This document shows positions 8,839 to 16,731 of a DNA stretch of 37,731 nt, piece after piece. Location of the stretch: contig JADFNO010000016.1 of assembly GCA_022563315.1 (NCBI GenBank), positions 1-37,731 of the forward strand, written 5' to 3'. The stretch's first letter is position 1; the number at the start of each line of letters is the position of its first letter. The position numbers were made by a program, and so were the translations under genes. This DNA is from Planctomycetota bacterium. GTDB lineage: Bacteria > Planctomycetota > Phycisphaerae > Phycisphaerales > SM1A02. The notes under the pieces are model-generated. The model had not been told where the DNA came from and did no database searches. It saw only the letters and a list, made by a program, of their open reading frames with translations.

Positions 8839-9470
8839 TGAATCTCAATGTTTCGCAGTACAATCACTTTGTCGTCCACCTGGAGCAACACGTCGAAACA
8901 CCCGGCAGGGACCTGGACATCAAACATGCCGTGCTCATCAGCGATCGCTTCGGCTACGGGGTTCTCGGTGCCCGGCTCGACCACTGCGATCTGGACCGGT
9001 GACGATGCCTCTTGCCAATCGACCTGGCCCATGATGCGCCATCGCATCTGGTCCGGCGTTGTAGCGCCGGCGTTCGTTATCGGCTCGGCTTCCAGGTCGA
9101 TGTTCGCGGCGTCACACTCAAATGACAGTTGGAACGTCGTTGCGGGCCCACGGTAGCCGGCCTGTGCAGGCTGCGCTCGACTGTCAAACACCAGATCGGC
9201 GATGAGCTGCTGAAGATGGTCAAGCCAACTTGCGGCGGGCTCCGACGGGCTGGAGGCGAAGATCGCTTTGGCCTTCGCAACCAACTCGGCCGGAGGCGCC
9301 GCACTTTGGTCGGCTTGCAGGGCTGCCTGAGCGTGCCTGTACATTGCAATCGGCTCCGCTGCTTCCGGATTTGCGGCCAGATACGCTTGAACCCGTGCAG
9401 CTTGCTCCGGCGACAATTCCCCAGCTGCGTAGGCGATGAGCTGTTCGTAATTGACTTTGCCGCTACTCAT
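8835..9470 (-). CDS. Soluble anti-sigma-factor-like protein with C-terminal beta-sandwich
   Basis: Protein of 211 residues. The first 50 residues (YEQLIAYAAGELSPEQAARV, then AYLAANPEA) match the helical start of anti-sigma factors that bind ECF sigma factors, though without the HxxxCxxC zinc motif. No transmembrane helix is seen, so it should be cytosolic. The last 75 or so residues (VQIAVVEPGTENPV, then DEHGMFDVQVPAGCFDVLLQ) look like a small beta-sandwich of the carboxypeptidase-regulatory type. The start is the ATG at 9470, preceded by a strong GGGAGGA 8 nt upstream; an in-frame extension upstream is not protein-like. Its stop overlaps the CHAT start as ATGA, and the sigma gene ends 106 nt upstream. 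It is the best candidate for the sigma inhibitor and possible CHAT substrate. The role is inferred mainly from position. Confidence 0.65.
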   Translation of the reverse strand: MSSGKVNYEQLIAYAAGELSPEQAARVQAYLAANPEAAEPIAMYRHAQAALQADQSAAPPAELVAKAKAIFASSPSEPAASWLDHLQQLIADLVFDSRAQPAQAGYRGPATTFQLSFECDAANIDLEAEPITNAGATTPDQMRWRIMGQVDWQEASSPVQIAVVEPGTENPVAEAIADEHGMFDVQVPAGCFDVLLQVDDKVIVLRNIEIQ

Positions 9471-9576
9471 ATCACGAGTCCTCCCACATCTACCCATCGG
9501 AGCCCGTTCGGCCCTCGAGTGATACCGGTTGAATCCCGAATTTGTGACAATTTCACGAGCCGGGCCACATACACCC

Positions 9577-10155
9577 CTATTCCGGCTCCGAGGCCTGCTC
9601 CAGCTCAGGCTCGGGGTCCAGTCCCATTTTTCGCAGAATCTTCTCCATCTTCTCAAAACAGCGAGCCCGCGTCGGGCCGATGCTCCCAACCTTCATTCCC
9701 AACTGGTCGGCCATCGCCTCGTAGTTGGGCGTCCCTGTGGCTAGGAAAAGAGCGGTCAACAGCTGCTGGCATCGGCCTCCAAGCTCCTCGAGCGCCTGCC
9801 GAACGATCTGCTGGCGTTCCCACAGCCCAGCGTCATGCTCAGATGGCTCGCCCACATCATGGATCATCTCATCCAGCTGAACATACCGGCCGGACTGCTT
9901 GCCAACCCGGTAGCACTCTCGATGGGTTGTCCGAATCAGCCACCCAGCGAGCCGTTCGTGATCGCGGACCGTATCGAGTTTCCGGTACAGGATGATGAAG
10001 ACGTTTTGGAAGACATCATCCGCGTCCGCGTCGGAAAAGCCGTAGCGGCGCGGGATCGAATAGACCAGCCGCTTGAAACGATCTACGAGCTCGTCCCAGG
10101 CATCGTGCCGCCCAGCGAGGCACGCTTGGATAAGTTGAAGATCATTGCGGGGCAC
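9577..10155 (-). CDS. ECF-family RNA polymerase sigma factor
   Basis: Alternative sigma factor of 192 residues. Region 2 is clear (WDELVDRFKRLVYSIPRRYG followed by DADADDVFQNVFI and LAGWLIRTTHREC), and region 4 carries a helix-turn-helix (YEAMADQLGMKVGSIGPTRA, then RCFEKMEKIL). No region 3 is present, as expected for extracytoplasmic-function sigma factors. I chose the GTG at 10155 because GAGG lies about 9 nt upstream and the protein then begins PRNDLQLIQACLAG, typical of the family; an ATG at 10230 would add 25 residues that look non-native. It is the first gene of the operon with the anti-sigma-like protein, TPR-CHAT protease and subtilisin, and diverges from the large secreted protein gene at 10417. 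It probably autoregulates the operon, though no clear ECF promoter was identified in the intergenic space. Confidence 0.88.
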   Translation of the reverse strand: MPRNDLQLIQACLAGRHDAWDELVDRFKRLVYSIPRRYGFSDADADDVFQNVFIILYRKLDTVRDHERLAGWLIRTTHRECYRVGKQSGRYVQLDEMIHDVGEPSEHDAGLWERQQIVRQALEELGGRCQQLLTALFLATGTPNYEAMADQLGMKVGSIGPTRARCFEKMEKILRKMGLDPEPELEQASEPE

Positions 10156-10373
10156 AGGCGTGGACCTCAAATGCTGACACAACCCGGGCCGGTACTTTAG
10201 CCTTCCGAGCCACGGTAGGGTCCAAGGCATGGCCAGTACCTCGTTCCTGCGGCTCTTTCCGGCTTTACTTGCCGAGTGTTGTATTTCAATAGCCGCTGGC
10301 CGCCTCTACAGCTCAGTTGACCCCGCTACCGGCAGCATGCCGTCGAGGCGTGTGGGGTGAGCGGTGAATTCGC

Positions 10374-10392
10374 ATGCACTTTGGGAGTGCAT
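10374..10392. repeat. Small inverted repeat in the leader of the secreted-protein gene
   Basis: ATGCACT (10374-10380) and AGTGCAT (10386-10392) flank a 5-nt spacer, 24 nt before the ATG at 10417 and within the divergent intergenic region. It could be an operator or an mRNA hairpin near the ribosome-binding site. Confidence 0.35.
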
Positions 10393-10416
10393 TCGTGTAC
10401 GAAGAGGAGTCGATCA

Positions 10417-12624
10417 ATGCGTTACATCAGTCATTTGCACGGTATTTCTGCACTCGTCGCTATCGTGTTCACCTGCGCTATCGCCCTGGCCCAAACCGAC
10501 CCGAATAGTCCAGGCATCATCGAGCCATGCCTCACAGCAACCATGGGATTCGAGGTGCGCATTCCCAATACAGATCAAGCACAAGGCGACGAATTGCTCA
10601 ACGTCGTTGGCAAGATCGTTACAACCGATGCGCAGGGTGCATTGAGCCTGACTGGCCACGTGATCAAGCATGTGGAAAGTCCTAACCGCGATCTTCAAGA
10701 TGCACTGCAAGCACTTGTGGATGCTGCCGACCGCGCTGACCAAGAAGCGATGACTGCGCGGGCAGATGAGATCATGGCGATACTGCTTGGCGCCACCCAA
10801 GGTCGAATCTACGATGGATTCGCAATGTTGAATTTTAATCGCGGCGCTTACGTAGCAGACCACGTTCCAAACGAATACAAAATGAAGTTGATCACCGATA
10901 CCGGGCTTACTGCACCGGGGATCGATGGCGAGCCTCGTCGAATCTGGGAGGTCACCGTCAATTACCTTTGGTACGACGGGCAGTTTGATAGCGATACGTT
11001 CCTGATTCGTGTGCCGGTAGAGGCCCACCAGTACGATACGCTACGGGTGCATTATCGCATTTATTCATTGGAGACGGAAGATTTCTCGCCGACCACTGTG
11101 CTTCTGGATAATCGTCTAGCCGGGAGCGTGCAGTTTCCATACAAGGGTTTCGACAGCGTTTGGACGAGCGTTCAGAATGATCGTATTACCGAAATCACTG
11201 TAGATCATCCACCCTTGAGTCTGCTACGTGGAATTTACACCTGGGGATGGAGAGTCCATCCGCCGCGCATCCAGTTCCTTCAGCCGATCTTTGAGATGGT
11301 CAACGCCCATACAGGCGAGGTGCAGCTCGAGCCACAGGGCCAGAGCTATGCGTACCGAAACCGTCAGCTCTCTATTGACGGCATCGGTAGCGCAGCGCCC
11401 GAAAAGAAGATGTACGACGTTGCCCAAGCGGTGACGAACGGCGCTTCGCCCAATGAAGTGTTGGCGATGTTGACCGAGTCCAAAACAGCACCGTCCGGCA
11501 CCTGGCAGGATTGGTCTGATCTGATCGAGGACCAAGTTCAATTACCGCCCGAAGCATGGGACATTCTTGCTCAAGAGGGGATCTCGCCCGGCGACTTCGG
11601 GCCGTACAAGTTCGTCACGGTTTACATGAACAACGAAATGTATGGCCAGGGTCCCAATGGCGAGAAGATCGAGGGTTGGTTCCAAGGCGATCAAATCACG
11701 GTCAAACTCATCAACCTCGACAACCACACGCATTACTTCCGCAACGTCGATTTCGGCCCGAAGCTGCACGATGACATCAGTAACTTCTCATCCGGCTCGC
11801 ACAGTTTCGAGATTATGAACTTCAAGCCGACCTATGGTGCGCCAAAGGTGGCGGAAATGCAGTGGCGTGCTGGATGGGGATTTCGGCCGCACTTTGACAT
11901 CATCCATCAAGACGATCTGTTCCCTCGGCCATCCGATCAGGCGCTCACAAAGACGTTCTACGGCGGGGACGGCAGTCCACACCCCGGCTGGCAGTACTCA
12001 GCGGCAAACAGACAAGGCGACTTCCGTTTCAATCCACCGCCATTCATCATCGGAACTGTAGACGAGCCTGCTGAATTCCCACTTCGAGAAGAGGACGGCA
12101 CTGACGGGCTGCTGATCGGCCAACTCACTGAAGGGTACGGCACCGCCAAGATGTGTTCGCACAAAGACCATCCGCTCGGCGGGTTCTGCGAAACGGATAT
12201 CAGTGCGTTCAATCCACATGGGGTGATGAACATCGATACGGATAGAGATGGTGTGCCCGATGTCTTGTGGTTCCCGCCGTTCCTACGCAATCCGAATCCG
12301 GAAGCGGGCGGTGATATCATTCCACCAACAAAAGCATGGAAGCCGTTCCTGTGGATCAATCCAAATAACGGCACACTGCTGATTGATCCTGACGATCCGA
12401 GCCAGGGCTATTGGGCGGATCTAACATACTCACACGGCCAGCCAGTTCCGATGGGCGCGTCAATAACAGCGAACATCGAAGCACCGCGCGCTTCCGCTCA
12501 GGTTTTTTATCAGTTCGACGACCTGTTCCATGACAACGCAATCTTCTCACCGCACCCAACATTCGCCCCGGACGATCCCCCATCTGTACCCGCGATCTCG
12601 ACGGCGACGGGAGCGTCGGCGTAA
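10417..12624 (+). CDS. Large secreted protein, frameshifted before its dockerin-like tail
   Basis: As read, 735 residues. The signal peptide is residues 1-25 (ISALVAIVFTCAIALAQ). The start is the ATG at 10417, with GAGGAG 7 nt upstream; the frame is open further upstream but without protein character. The body has no family I can name. One segment (GDQITVKLINLDNHTHYF) reads like a beta-sandwich strand pair of cupredoxin type, and several histidines follow (SHKDHPLGG, RPHFDIIHQDD). The product has a calcium-loop-like DTDRDGVPDVLWFPP. The frame ends in AISTATGASA, a wrong-frame reading of the dockerin-like tail; one added base in the C5 run at 12577-12581 would restore it through to 12752. It diverges from the ECF operon and may belong to its regulon. 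Whether the frameshift is real or a sequencing error cannot be decided here. Confidence 0.75.
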   Translation: MRYISHLHGISALVAIVFTCAIALAQTDPNSPGIIEPCLTATMGFEVRIPNTDQAQGDELLNVVGKIVTTDAQGALSLTGHVIKHVESPNRDLQDALQALVDAADRADQEAMTARADEIMAILLGATQGRIYDGFAMLNFNRGAYVADHVPNEYKMKLITDTGLTAPGIDGEPRRIWEVTVNYLWYDGQFDSDTFLIRVPVEAHQYDTLRVHYRIYSLETEDFSPTTVLLDNRLAGSVQFPYKGFDSVWTSVQNDRITEITVDHPPLSLLRGIYTWGWRVHPPRIQFLQPIFEMVNAHTGEVQLEPQGQSYAYRNRQLSIDGIGSAAPEKKMYDVAQAVTNGASPNEVLAMLTESKTAPSGTWQDWSDLIEDQVQLPPEAWDILAQEGISPGDFGPYKFVTVYMNNEMYGQGPNGEKIEGWFQGDQITVKLINLDNHTHYFRNVDFGPKLHDDISNFSSGSHSFEIMNFKPTYGAPKVAEMQWRAGWGFRPHFDIIHQDDLFPRPSDQALTKTFYGGDGSPHPGWQYSAANRQGDFRFNPPPFIIGTVDEPAEFPLREEDGTDGLLIGQLTEGYGTAKMCSHKDHPLGGFCETDISAFNPHGVMNIDTDRDGVPDVLWFPPFLRNPNPEAGGDIIPPTKAWKPFLWINPNNGTLLIDPDDPSQGYWADLTYSHGQPVPMGASITANIEAPRASAQVFYQFDDLFHDNAIFSPHPTFAPDDPPSVPAISTATGASA

Positions 12625-12752
12625 GCGACTTGCTTATCTTGCTCGGCAGCTGGGGGCCGTGTGGCAACTGCGACGCGTGCATAGCAGATCTCAATGGTGA
12701 TTGCCTTGTCGGGGTACCGGACCTGCTCTTCCTGCTGGGCAACTGGGGCTAG
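12577..12752 (+). pseudogene. Out-of-frame dockerin-like tail of the preceding gene
   Basis: In the -1 frame relative to the upstream gene, these bases encode RDLDGDGSVGVSDLLILLG then SWGPCGNCDACIADLNGDC then LVGVPDLLFLLGNWG and a TAG stop at 12750-12752. This is the same two-repeat, Cys-linked module as on the subtilisin and the M36-like protease. It lies directly downstream of the 735-residue secreted protein without its own start or ribosome-binding site, so it is the displaced C-terminus of that protein. Confidence 0.85.
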
Positions 12753-12865
12753 CAGGTAGATGTGAGATGTGGACACTTCGGGATCCATATCGGCAACGAT
12801 ACCAGAGATCCTCCCCACAAACTGAATGCGTGGCGGGTCTGACACACGGCGAGTCGCCTTTGGAG

Positions 12866-13318
12866 TCATAGCGTTCTCCCACCGCCGCCCCCGGAAAGGG
12901 GAGAGGGGACAAGAAATGAGCCCGACGATCGTATCGGTTGGGTGGAGTTCAGTGCGGCGAGACGGCGCAGAATGTTCTCCGTCATAATCACCGCGCCGTC
13001 CACGATGATACCGAAGTCGATCGCGCCCAGACTCATCAAGTTGCCCGGCACATCGTAAAATACCATTGCAGTGATCGCAAACATCATCGCGAACGGAATC
13101 ACGAGCGCTACAATGCACGCAGCGCGAAGATTCCCTAAGAAGATGAACAGGATGATGAGTAGGAGGACTGCACCGAGTGTGAGATTTTCGCGAACCGTTC
13201 CCAGCGTGGCGTCAACGAGATACGTGCGGTCATAGAGTGTTCGCGCAACAATGTTGGTCGGCAGGGTCTTGTTGATTTCTCTCATACGCTCATCAACCGC
13301 AGTGGCGACCGTTCGGCT
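12866..13318 (-). pseudogene. Internal fragment of a CusA/CzcA-type RND heavy-metal efflux pump
   Basis: About 120 residues match the middle of the inner-membrane RND transporter of CusA/CzcA type. They run from VATAVDERMREINKTLP through a transmembrane helix (AVLLLIILFIFLGNLRA) and a second helix to the highly conserved LMSLGAIDFGIIVDGAVIM and ENILRRLA. The full-length protein has about 1,000 residues, so both ends are missing. Similarity stops near 12950 on one side; on the other side, near 13310, the reading runs straight into the transposase-like remnant. It is non-functional debris from a metal-resistance locus, possibly imported with the mobile element. Confidence 0.85.
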
Positions 13319-13469
13319 GATTGCGCACCCCTTGGTGGAATCGCTCTCCGTTGTAGGATTCGATGTACTCGCTGATCACCCGACGTAAAGATCGTTCGCT
13401 GAAGAGCAGCAGTAGATTCGTGCACTTGTGCTTGATCGATCGAACGAAGCACTCTGCGTAGGCGTTCAA
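13293..13469 (-). pseudogene. Transposase (rve integrase core) C-terminal remnant
   Basis: Residues LNAYAECFVRSIKHKCTNLL then FSERSLRRVISEYIESYNGE then RFHQGVRN match the end of the integrase-core (rve) domain of IS3/IS481-type transposases, including the final catalytic glutamate region (N.YAE.FVRSIK). The upstream DDE portion is absent; the frame upstream of 13469 is not transposase-like. It abuts the efflux-pump fragment near 13310 on the same strand, with no terminal inverted repeat recognised. Confidence 0.8.
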
Positions 13470-13890
13470 AGGTGCTCGCTGATCACGTGATGGCAGCATC
13501 GGGGCCGAACGCCACGCGGGCTCTCGGCAGGCCAGCGGGCCGAATGGCCCAAAACCACGTCGTAGCGGAAGTTTGCGGCCGGGAGCTTCGGACGCCAGCG
13601 CTCTCGGTTCCGAAGCCGACATCTCGCCGCCCGTGGCCAAACCTCTCGAACTCTCACGCTATCTGGTTGACAGACCCCGCGGATGTAACAGCAGAGTCGC
13701 GCTCAGGGTGGTGTTTGCCGCCCCACTTCGCGGACGATCGATGCCACCGAGATCAGCAACAGGAGTAGTGGTAGATGATCGTGGACAGGCGCGCAACAGA
13801 ATAGCAATGGTCCGATGCGATTGACGTGACTGTTGGGAATTGGAGGAACGGAGCGCTAGCTCATACGGACAAATGCGCTGCAACCTCAGA
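13470..13890. other. Non-coding or decayed stretch
   Basis: Nothing convincing is seen: open frames exist on both strands but none has protein-like composition or recognisable motifs. It lies between the transposase remnant and the end of the NPD-type flavoenzyme gene, and probably belongs to the same decayed insertion region. Confidence 0.45.
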
Positions 13891-15363
13891 CTACGAAGCG
13901 GCGTACGCCTTCTGCGCAGGGTGGACCGTCGCCACTTTCGTATCGCGCAACAGATACTCGAGGACATCGACGGCGCTGTACGAGTTAGCGCCTGGCTTGA
14001 GGAACCGTGCGACGTTTGCGACATCATCGCCCGACGTAATCAACGGTTTCTCGAGTTCACCGCGGCGGGTCTGAGCGAGGCCGATGTTCGCCAACAATCC
14101 ATTGCAGACGCACTTGCGACCGTGCGTATCCTCCTCCTTGCCGCCTTTGCGCAGATAATCCTCTACGGGCTCGGACGGGCATCGCCAGCCGAGCGTACCG
14201 TCCGGCTTCTTGTACGCATGGCGCAAGTAACTCAGGTCGCAGATGCGCGATCTGTTCTCGTAGGTCGCGGCGTCAGAATGGGTATCCTCCATTAGCACGA
14301 CCTTGAACGGGAAACCGGTCGGTGACGCGATCGGATCGGTGTAGACTCTGGCGTCACCGGTGCGGCTCATGGCCAACACCTTCGCCTTCAACTCATGCTC
14401 GAGCCCGGATTCCTCGCAATAGGCGAAGGCGGTCCCGATCTGGACGCCGGTCGCCCCCTGTCGCAGCGCCTCGGCTATGCGCTCCGGCTCGGCGTAGGAA
14501 CCGGCGAGCCAGAATGGAAGCCCCAACGCTTTGACCGCATCGAGATCGACAACGTCGCGTTCACCGTACACCGGTTCCCCCTCGACGCTCAACTGCAGCC
14601 TCCCGCGCGGCGGCGCGTTGTGGCCACCCGCGGTCGGGCCTTCGATCACGAACCCGTTCACCTTACCGCTGGCCTTGCGGGCGAGCATGTTCGCGAGCGT
14701 CGAGGACGCAACGATGGCAAGGAAGTCGGGGCGAACGACATCTGGCGCTTCGCCGCCGCAAAACGAGTTGGGATCGAAACGGGTCATGAACACTTCACCG
14801 TTGTCGGCGCCCTGAACATCCAGGCGCAACTCAACGGGCTGTCGCTGGGCCAGGCGATCAAGGATGCCGGGGATCGCTCGCGGGATGCCCGCCCCCATGA
14901 GGACGTACGTCACGCCGGCGAGCATCGCGCCGTAGATGGAAGGCAGATTCGGAAGCTGGATCTTCTCAAGGAAGTTGATCCCGACCGGCCCATCGTGACC
15001 TTCCTTCGCAAGATCTACCTCCACGAAGTTGGAGGCCACCAGCAATTCCTCCAGGCGACTCGATGGATTTTCGTTCGGGACCGGTTTGGCCTTGAACGGC
15101 TTATCCTCGGGCTTGCCGCCGGGGACGAAGTAGCGATCGAGGATTCGTTGCGCAACACCGGGGATGGGGAAGCGCTCAAGTGCCCGGCGCATGTGACCGC
15201 CCACATCTCCAACTTGCAGGCGTCTGGCCAGGATCACGTCCATCGCGGTTCCGGACACCACGCCGAGCTGGCCCGCTTTGGACACGGCCTGGGCGAGCGA
15301 CCAACTGGAGACGCCTGCCCCCATGCCGCCTTGGATGATTGTTGGCAGTGGTTTGTTGCGCAT
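13891..15363 (-). CDS. NPD/nitronate monooxygenase-family FMN enzyme
   Basis: FMN-dependent TIM-barrel protein of the 2-nitropropane dioxygenase (NPD) family, 490 residues, longer than ordinary nitronate monooxygenases (about 320-350). Visible family features are the opening PTIIQGGMGAGVSSWSLAQA, GFVIEGPTAGGHNAPPRG in the phosphate-binding half, FWLAGSYAEPERIAEAL, and GATGVQIGTAFAYCEESGL. A Cys-containing C-terminal segment (HGRKCVCNGLLANIGLAQ) is outside the usual core. I chose the ATG at 15363, 5 nt after the stop of the cytidylyltransferase gene; the ATG at 15399 would overlap that gene by 31 nt. It is the last gene of the inositol operon. Its substrate and its relation to inositol chemistry are unknown; it could equally be an unrelated enoyl reductase or nitronate oxidase. 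Confidence 0.85.
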   Translation of the reverse strand: MRNKPLPTIIQGGMGAGVSSWSLAQAVSKAGQLGVVSGTAMDVILARRLQVGDVGGHMRRALERFPIPGVAQRILDRYFVPGGKPEDKPFKAKPVPNENPSSRLEELLVASNFVEVDLAKEGHDGPVGINFLEKIQLPNLPSIYGAMLAGVTYVLMGAGIPRAIPGILDRLAQRQPVELRLDVQGADNGEVFMTRFDPNSFCGGEAPDVVRPDFLAIVASSTLANMLARKASGKVNGFVIEGPTAGGHNAPPRGRLQLSVEGEPVYGERDVVDLDAVKALGLPFWLAGSYAEPERIAEALRQGATGVQIGTAFAYCEESGLEHELKAKVLAMSRTGDARVYTDPIASPTGFPFKVVLMEDTHSDAATYENRSRICDLSYLRHAYKKPDGTLGWRCPSEPVEDYLRKGGKEEDTHGRKCVCNGLLANIGLAQTRRGELEKPLITSGDDVANVARFLKPGANSYSAVDVLEYLLRDTKVATVHPAQKAYAAS

Positions 15364-15368
15364 GTGAG

Positions 15369-16703
15369 TTACCGTTCCAGTATAGCGCTTCTCTTCCATC
15401 CTCTAATAAGCACGCCGATCACGCAGAGGTGGGTCAACGCACCCGCGATGGCGAGTGCTTCGAATGGTCGGGCGACCAAGGCTCCGAGGCAAATGATGAA
15501 GATTCTCAGATCGCGGCGCTTCAGGCGGTTCAGGACATCGTTCGGGTAGGGTTCGCCGGTCCGGATGCCGAACTCCTTCGTCACGTAGCTGGACAGGATG
15601 AATCCGAAGGCCGCCAGGAATCCGATGATCCATGGGAGCGGGCCGGGATGCACACTAGCATAGGCATACGTAACCGCAAGGGCTACGGCCATGTCCGCGT
15701 ACCGATCCAGAACTGTGTCCAGCCAGGCCCCTCGGGGTGAACTCAGGTGCTTGAGGCGCGCGACCTCGCCGTCACAACCGTCAATAACCGATGCGGCTTG
15801 AACCAAGAGCCCTCCGACAACACCGGTGGCGAACATTCCTACTGCCAGCAGACCTGCTCCCGTCAGAGAGATCAGAAAGCTGATGACGGTGATCTGATTC
15901 GGTGTGATTCGGGTCGCCGCCAGGTGGGCGGAAAGACGCGTGGAAAGAGGGCGATTCAGTCGCAGGGAGATATAGCCGTCCTCGCGACCCTTGGTGAGCG
16001 ATGCCAGCAGCCGCCGTCTCGCCTCGCCGAACGCCTCGGGTGTATCAACATCGATCCAGTCTTCGCCAGTCACATCAACGGCATTGACCTTGCCGGCTTC
16101 CGCAAGATCGCGCACGCCGTCAGTCAGCGAATGCTTCGCTTGTTCATGTGCTCGCCTCAAAGCGCTGAACAGGGCATCGGTGCAGAAGAATACCCCGGTG
16201 TCCGCGGCATCCCATACTTCAAGGTTCTTGCCGATGCTCACAATGCGACCATCGGACGTCGCAACCTTGGTCACGTCCTCGACATCGAATACCTCTGTCT
16301 TGTCGCGATCCACGGCAAGAGATATCTCACCCTGCTCCGGGCGGGCCTGGAGGATTCGCTCGATAAGCGATGGTGTGAGCAAGTGATCGGACATCGTAAG
16401 TAGGAAGGGAACGCTGTCCAGCTTGGCTGCGGCGGCCAAGGCGCTGGCACCGTTGCCAAGCTTCCAATCCTCAGCAATAACAAAATCGATGTCACAATGG
16501 CGGCGGATGGCAATCTGTTCGTAGTGTGCCCGGACTTGACCGGCTTCATGACCGAGAACCACGAGGAATCGATGAATGCCCGCGGCGCTAAAGCTCGTGA
16601 TTGTCCGCTCGGCAAGAGATAAACCAAGCAGTTTCAAAGCAGGCTTTGGTGTACCGTTTCGGATTTGCTTCAGGCGCGAACCTTCGCCGGCCGCGAGGAT
16701 CAC
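15369..16703 (-). CDS. Bifunctional inositol-1-P cytidylyltransferase / CDP-inositol phosphotransferase
   Basis: Two-domain protein of about 444 residues matching the IPCT-DIPPS enzymes of di-myo-inositol phosphate synthesis. Residues 1-232 form a nucleotidyltransferase: VILAAGEGSRL, TPKPALKLLG, NGASALAA, MSDH and the run VEDVTKV..IVSIGKNLE.WDAADTGVF. Residues 245-444 are a membrane-embedded CDP-alcohol phosphatidyltransferase domain with the complete signature DGCDGEVAR-x8-GAWLDTVLD at about 308-333 and several transmembrane helices. The first half would make CDP-inositol, and the second would transfer inositol phosphate to an inositol-phosphate or alcohol acceptor at the membrane. The start is uncertain: GTG at 16703 opens directly at VILAAG, whereas the upstream open frame overlaps the phosphatase gene and is not protein-like. 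The two flanking genes supply inositol phosphate. A lipid or other acceptor cannot be excluded. Confidence 0.82.
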   Translation of the reverse strand: MILAAGEGSRLKQIRNGTPKPALKLLGLSLAERTITSFSAAGIHRFLVVLGHEAGQVRAHYEQIAIRRHCDIDFVIAEDWKLGNGASALAAAAKLDSVPFLLTMSDHLLTPSLIERILQARPEQGEISLAVDRDKTEVFDVEDVTKVATSDGRIVSIGKNLEVWDAADTGVFFCTDALFSALRRAHEQAKHSLTDGVRDLAEAGKVNAVDVTGEDWIDVDTPEAFGEARRRLLASLTKGREDGYISLRLNRPLSTRLSAHLAATRITPNQITVISFLISLTGAGLLAVGMFATGVVGGLLVQAASVIDGCDGEVARLKHLSSPRGAWLDTVLDRYADMAVALAVTYAYASVHPGPLPWIIGFLAAFGFILSSYVTKEFGIRTGEPYPNDVLNRLKRRDLRIFIICLGALVARPFEALAIAGALTHLCVIGVLIRGWKRSAILER

Positions 16704-16731
16704 GGCAAGCGGCGGGATGTTCGCCCCCGTA

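Noticed and set aside
4466-10155. Type III-E CRISPR (Craspase) locus
   Set aside because: TPR-CHAT and an ECF sigma factor are present, but there is no CRISPR array, no gRAMP/Cas7-11-like gene and no recognisable Csx30.
12577-12581. Programmed -1 frameshifting at the C run
   Set aside because: The heptamer around it does not allow good re-pairing in both sites and no downstream stimulator was identified; an indel is simpler.
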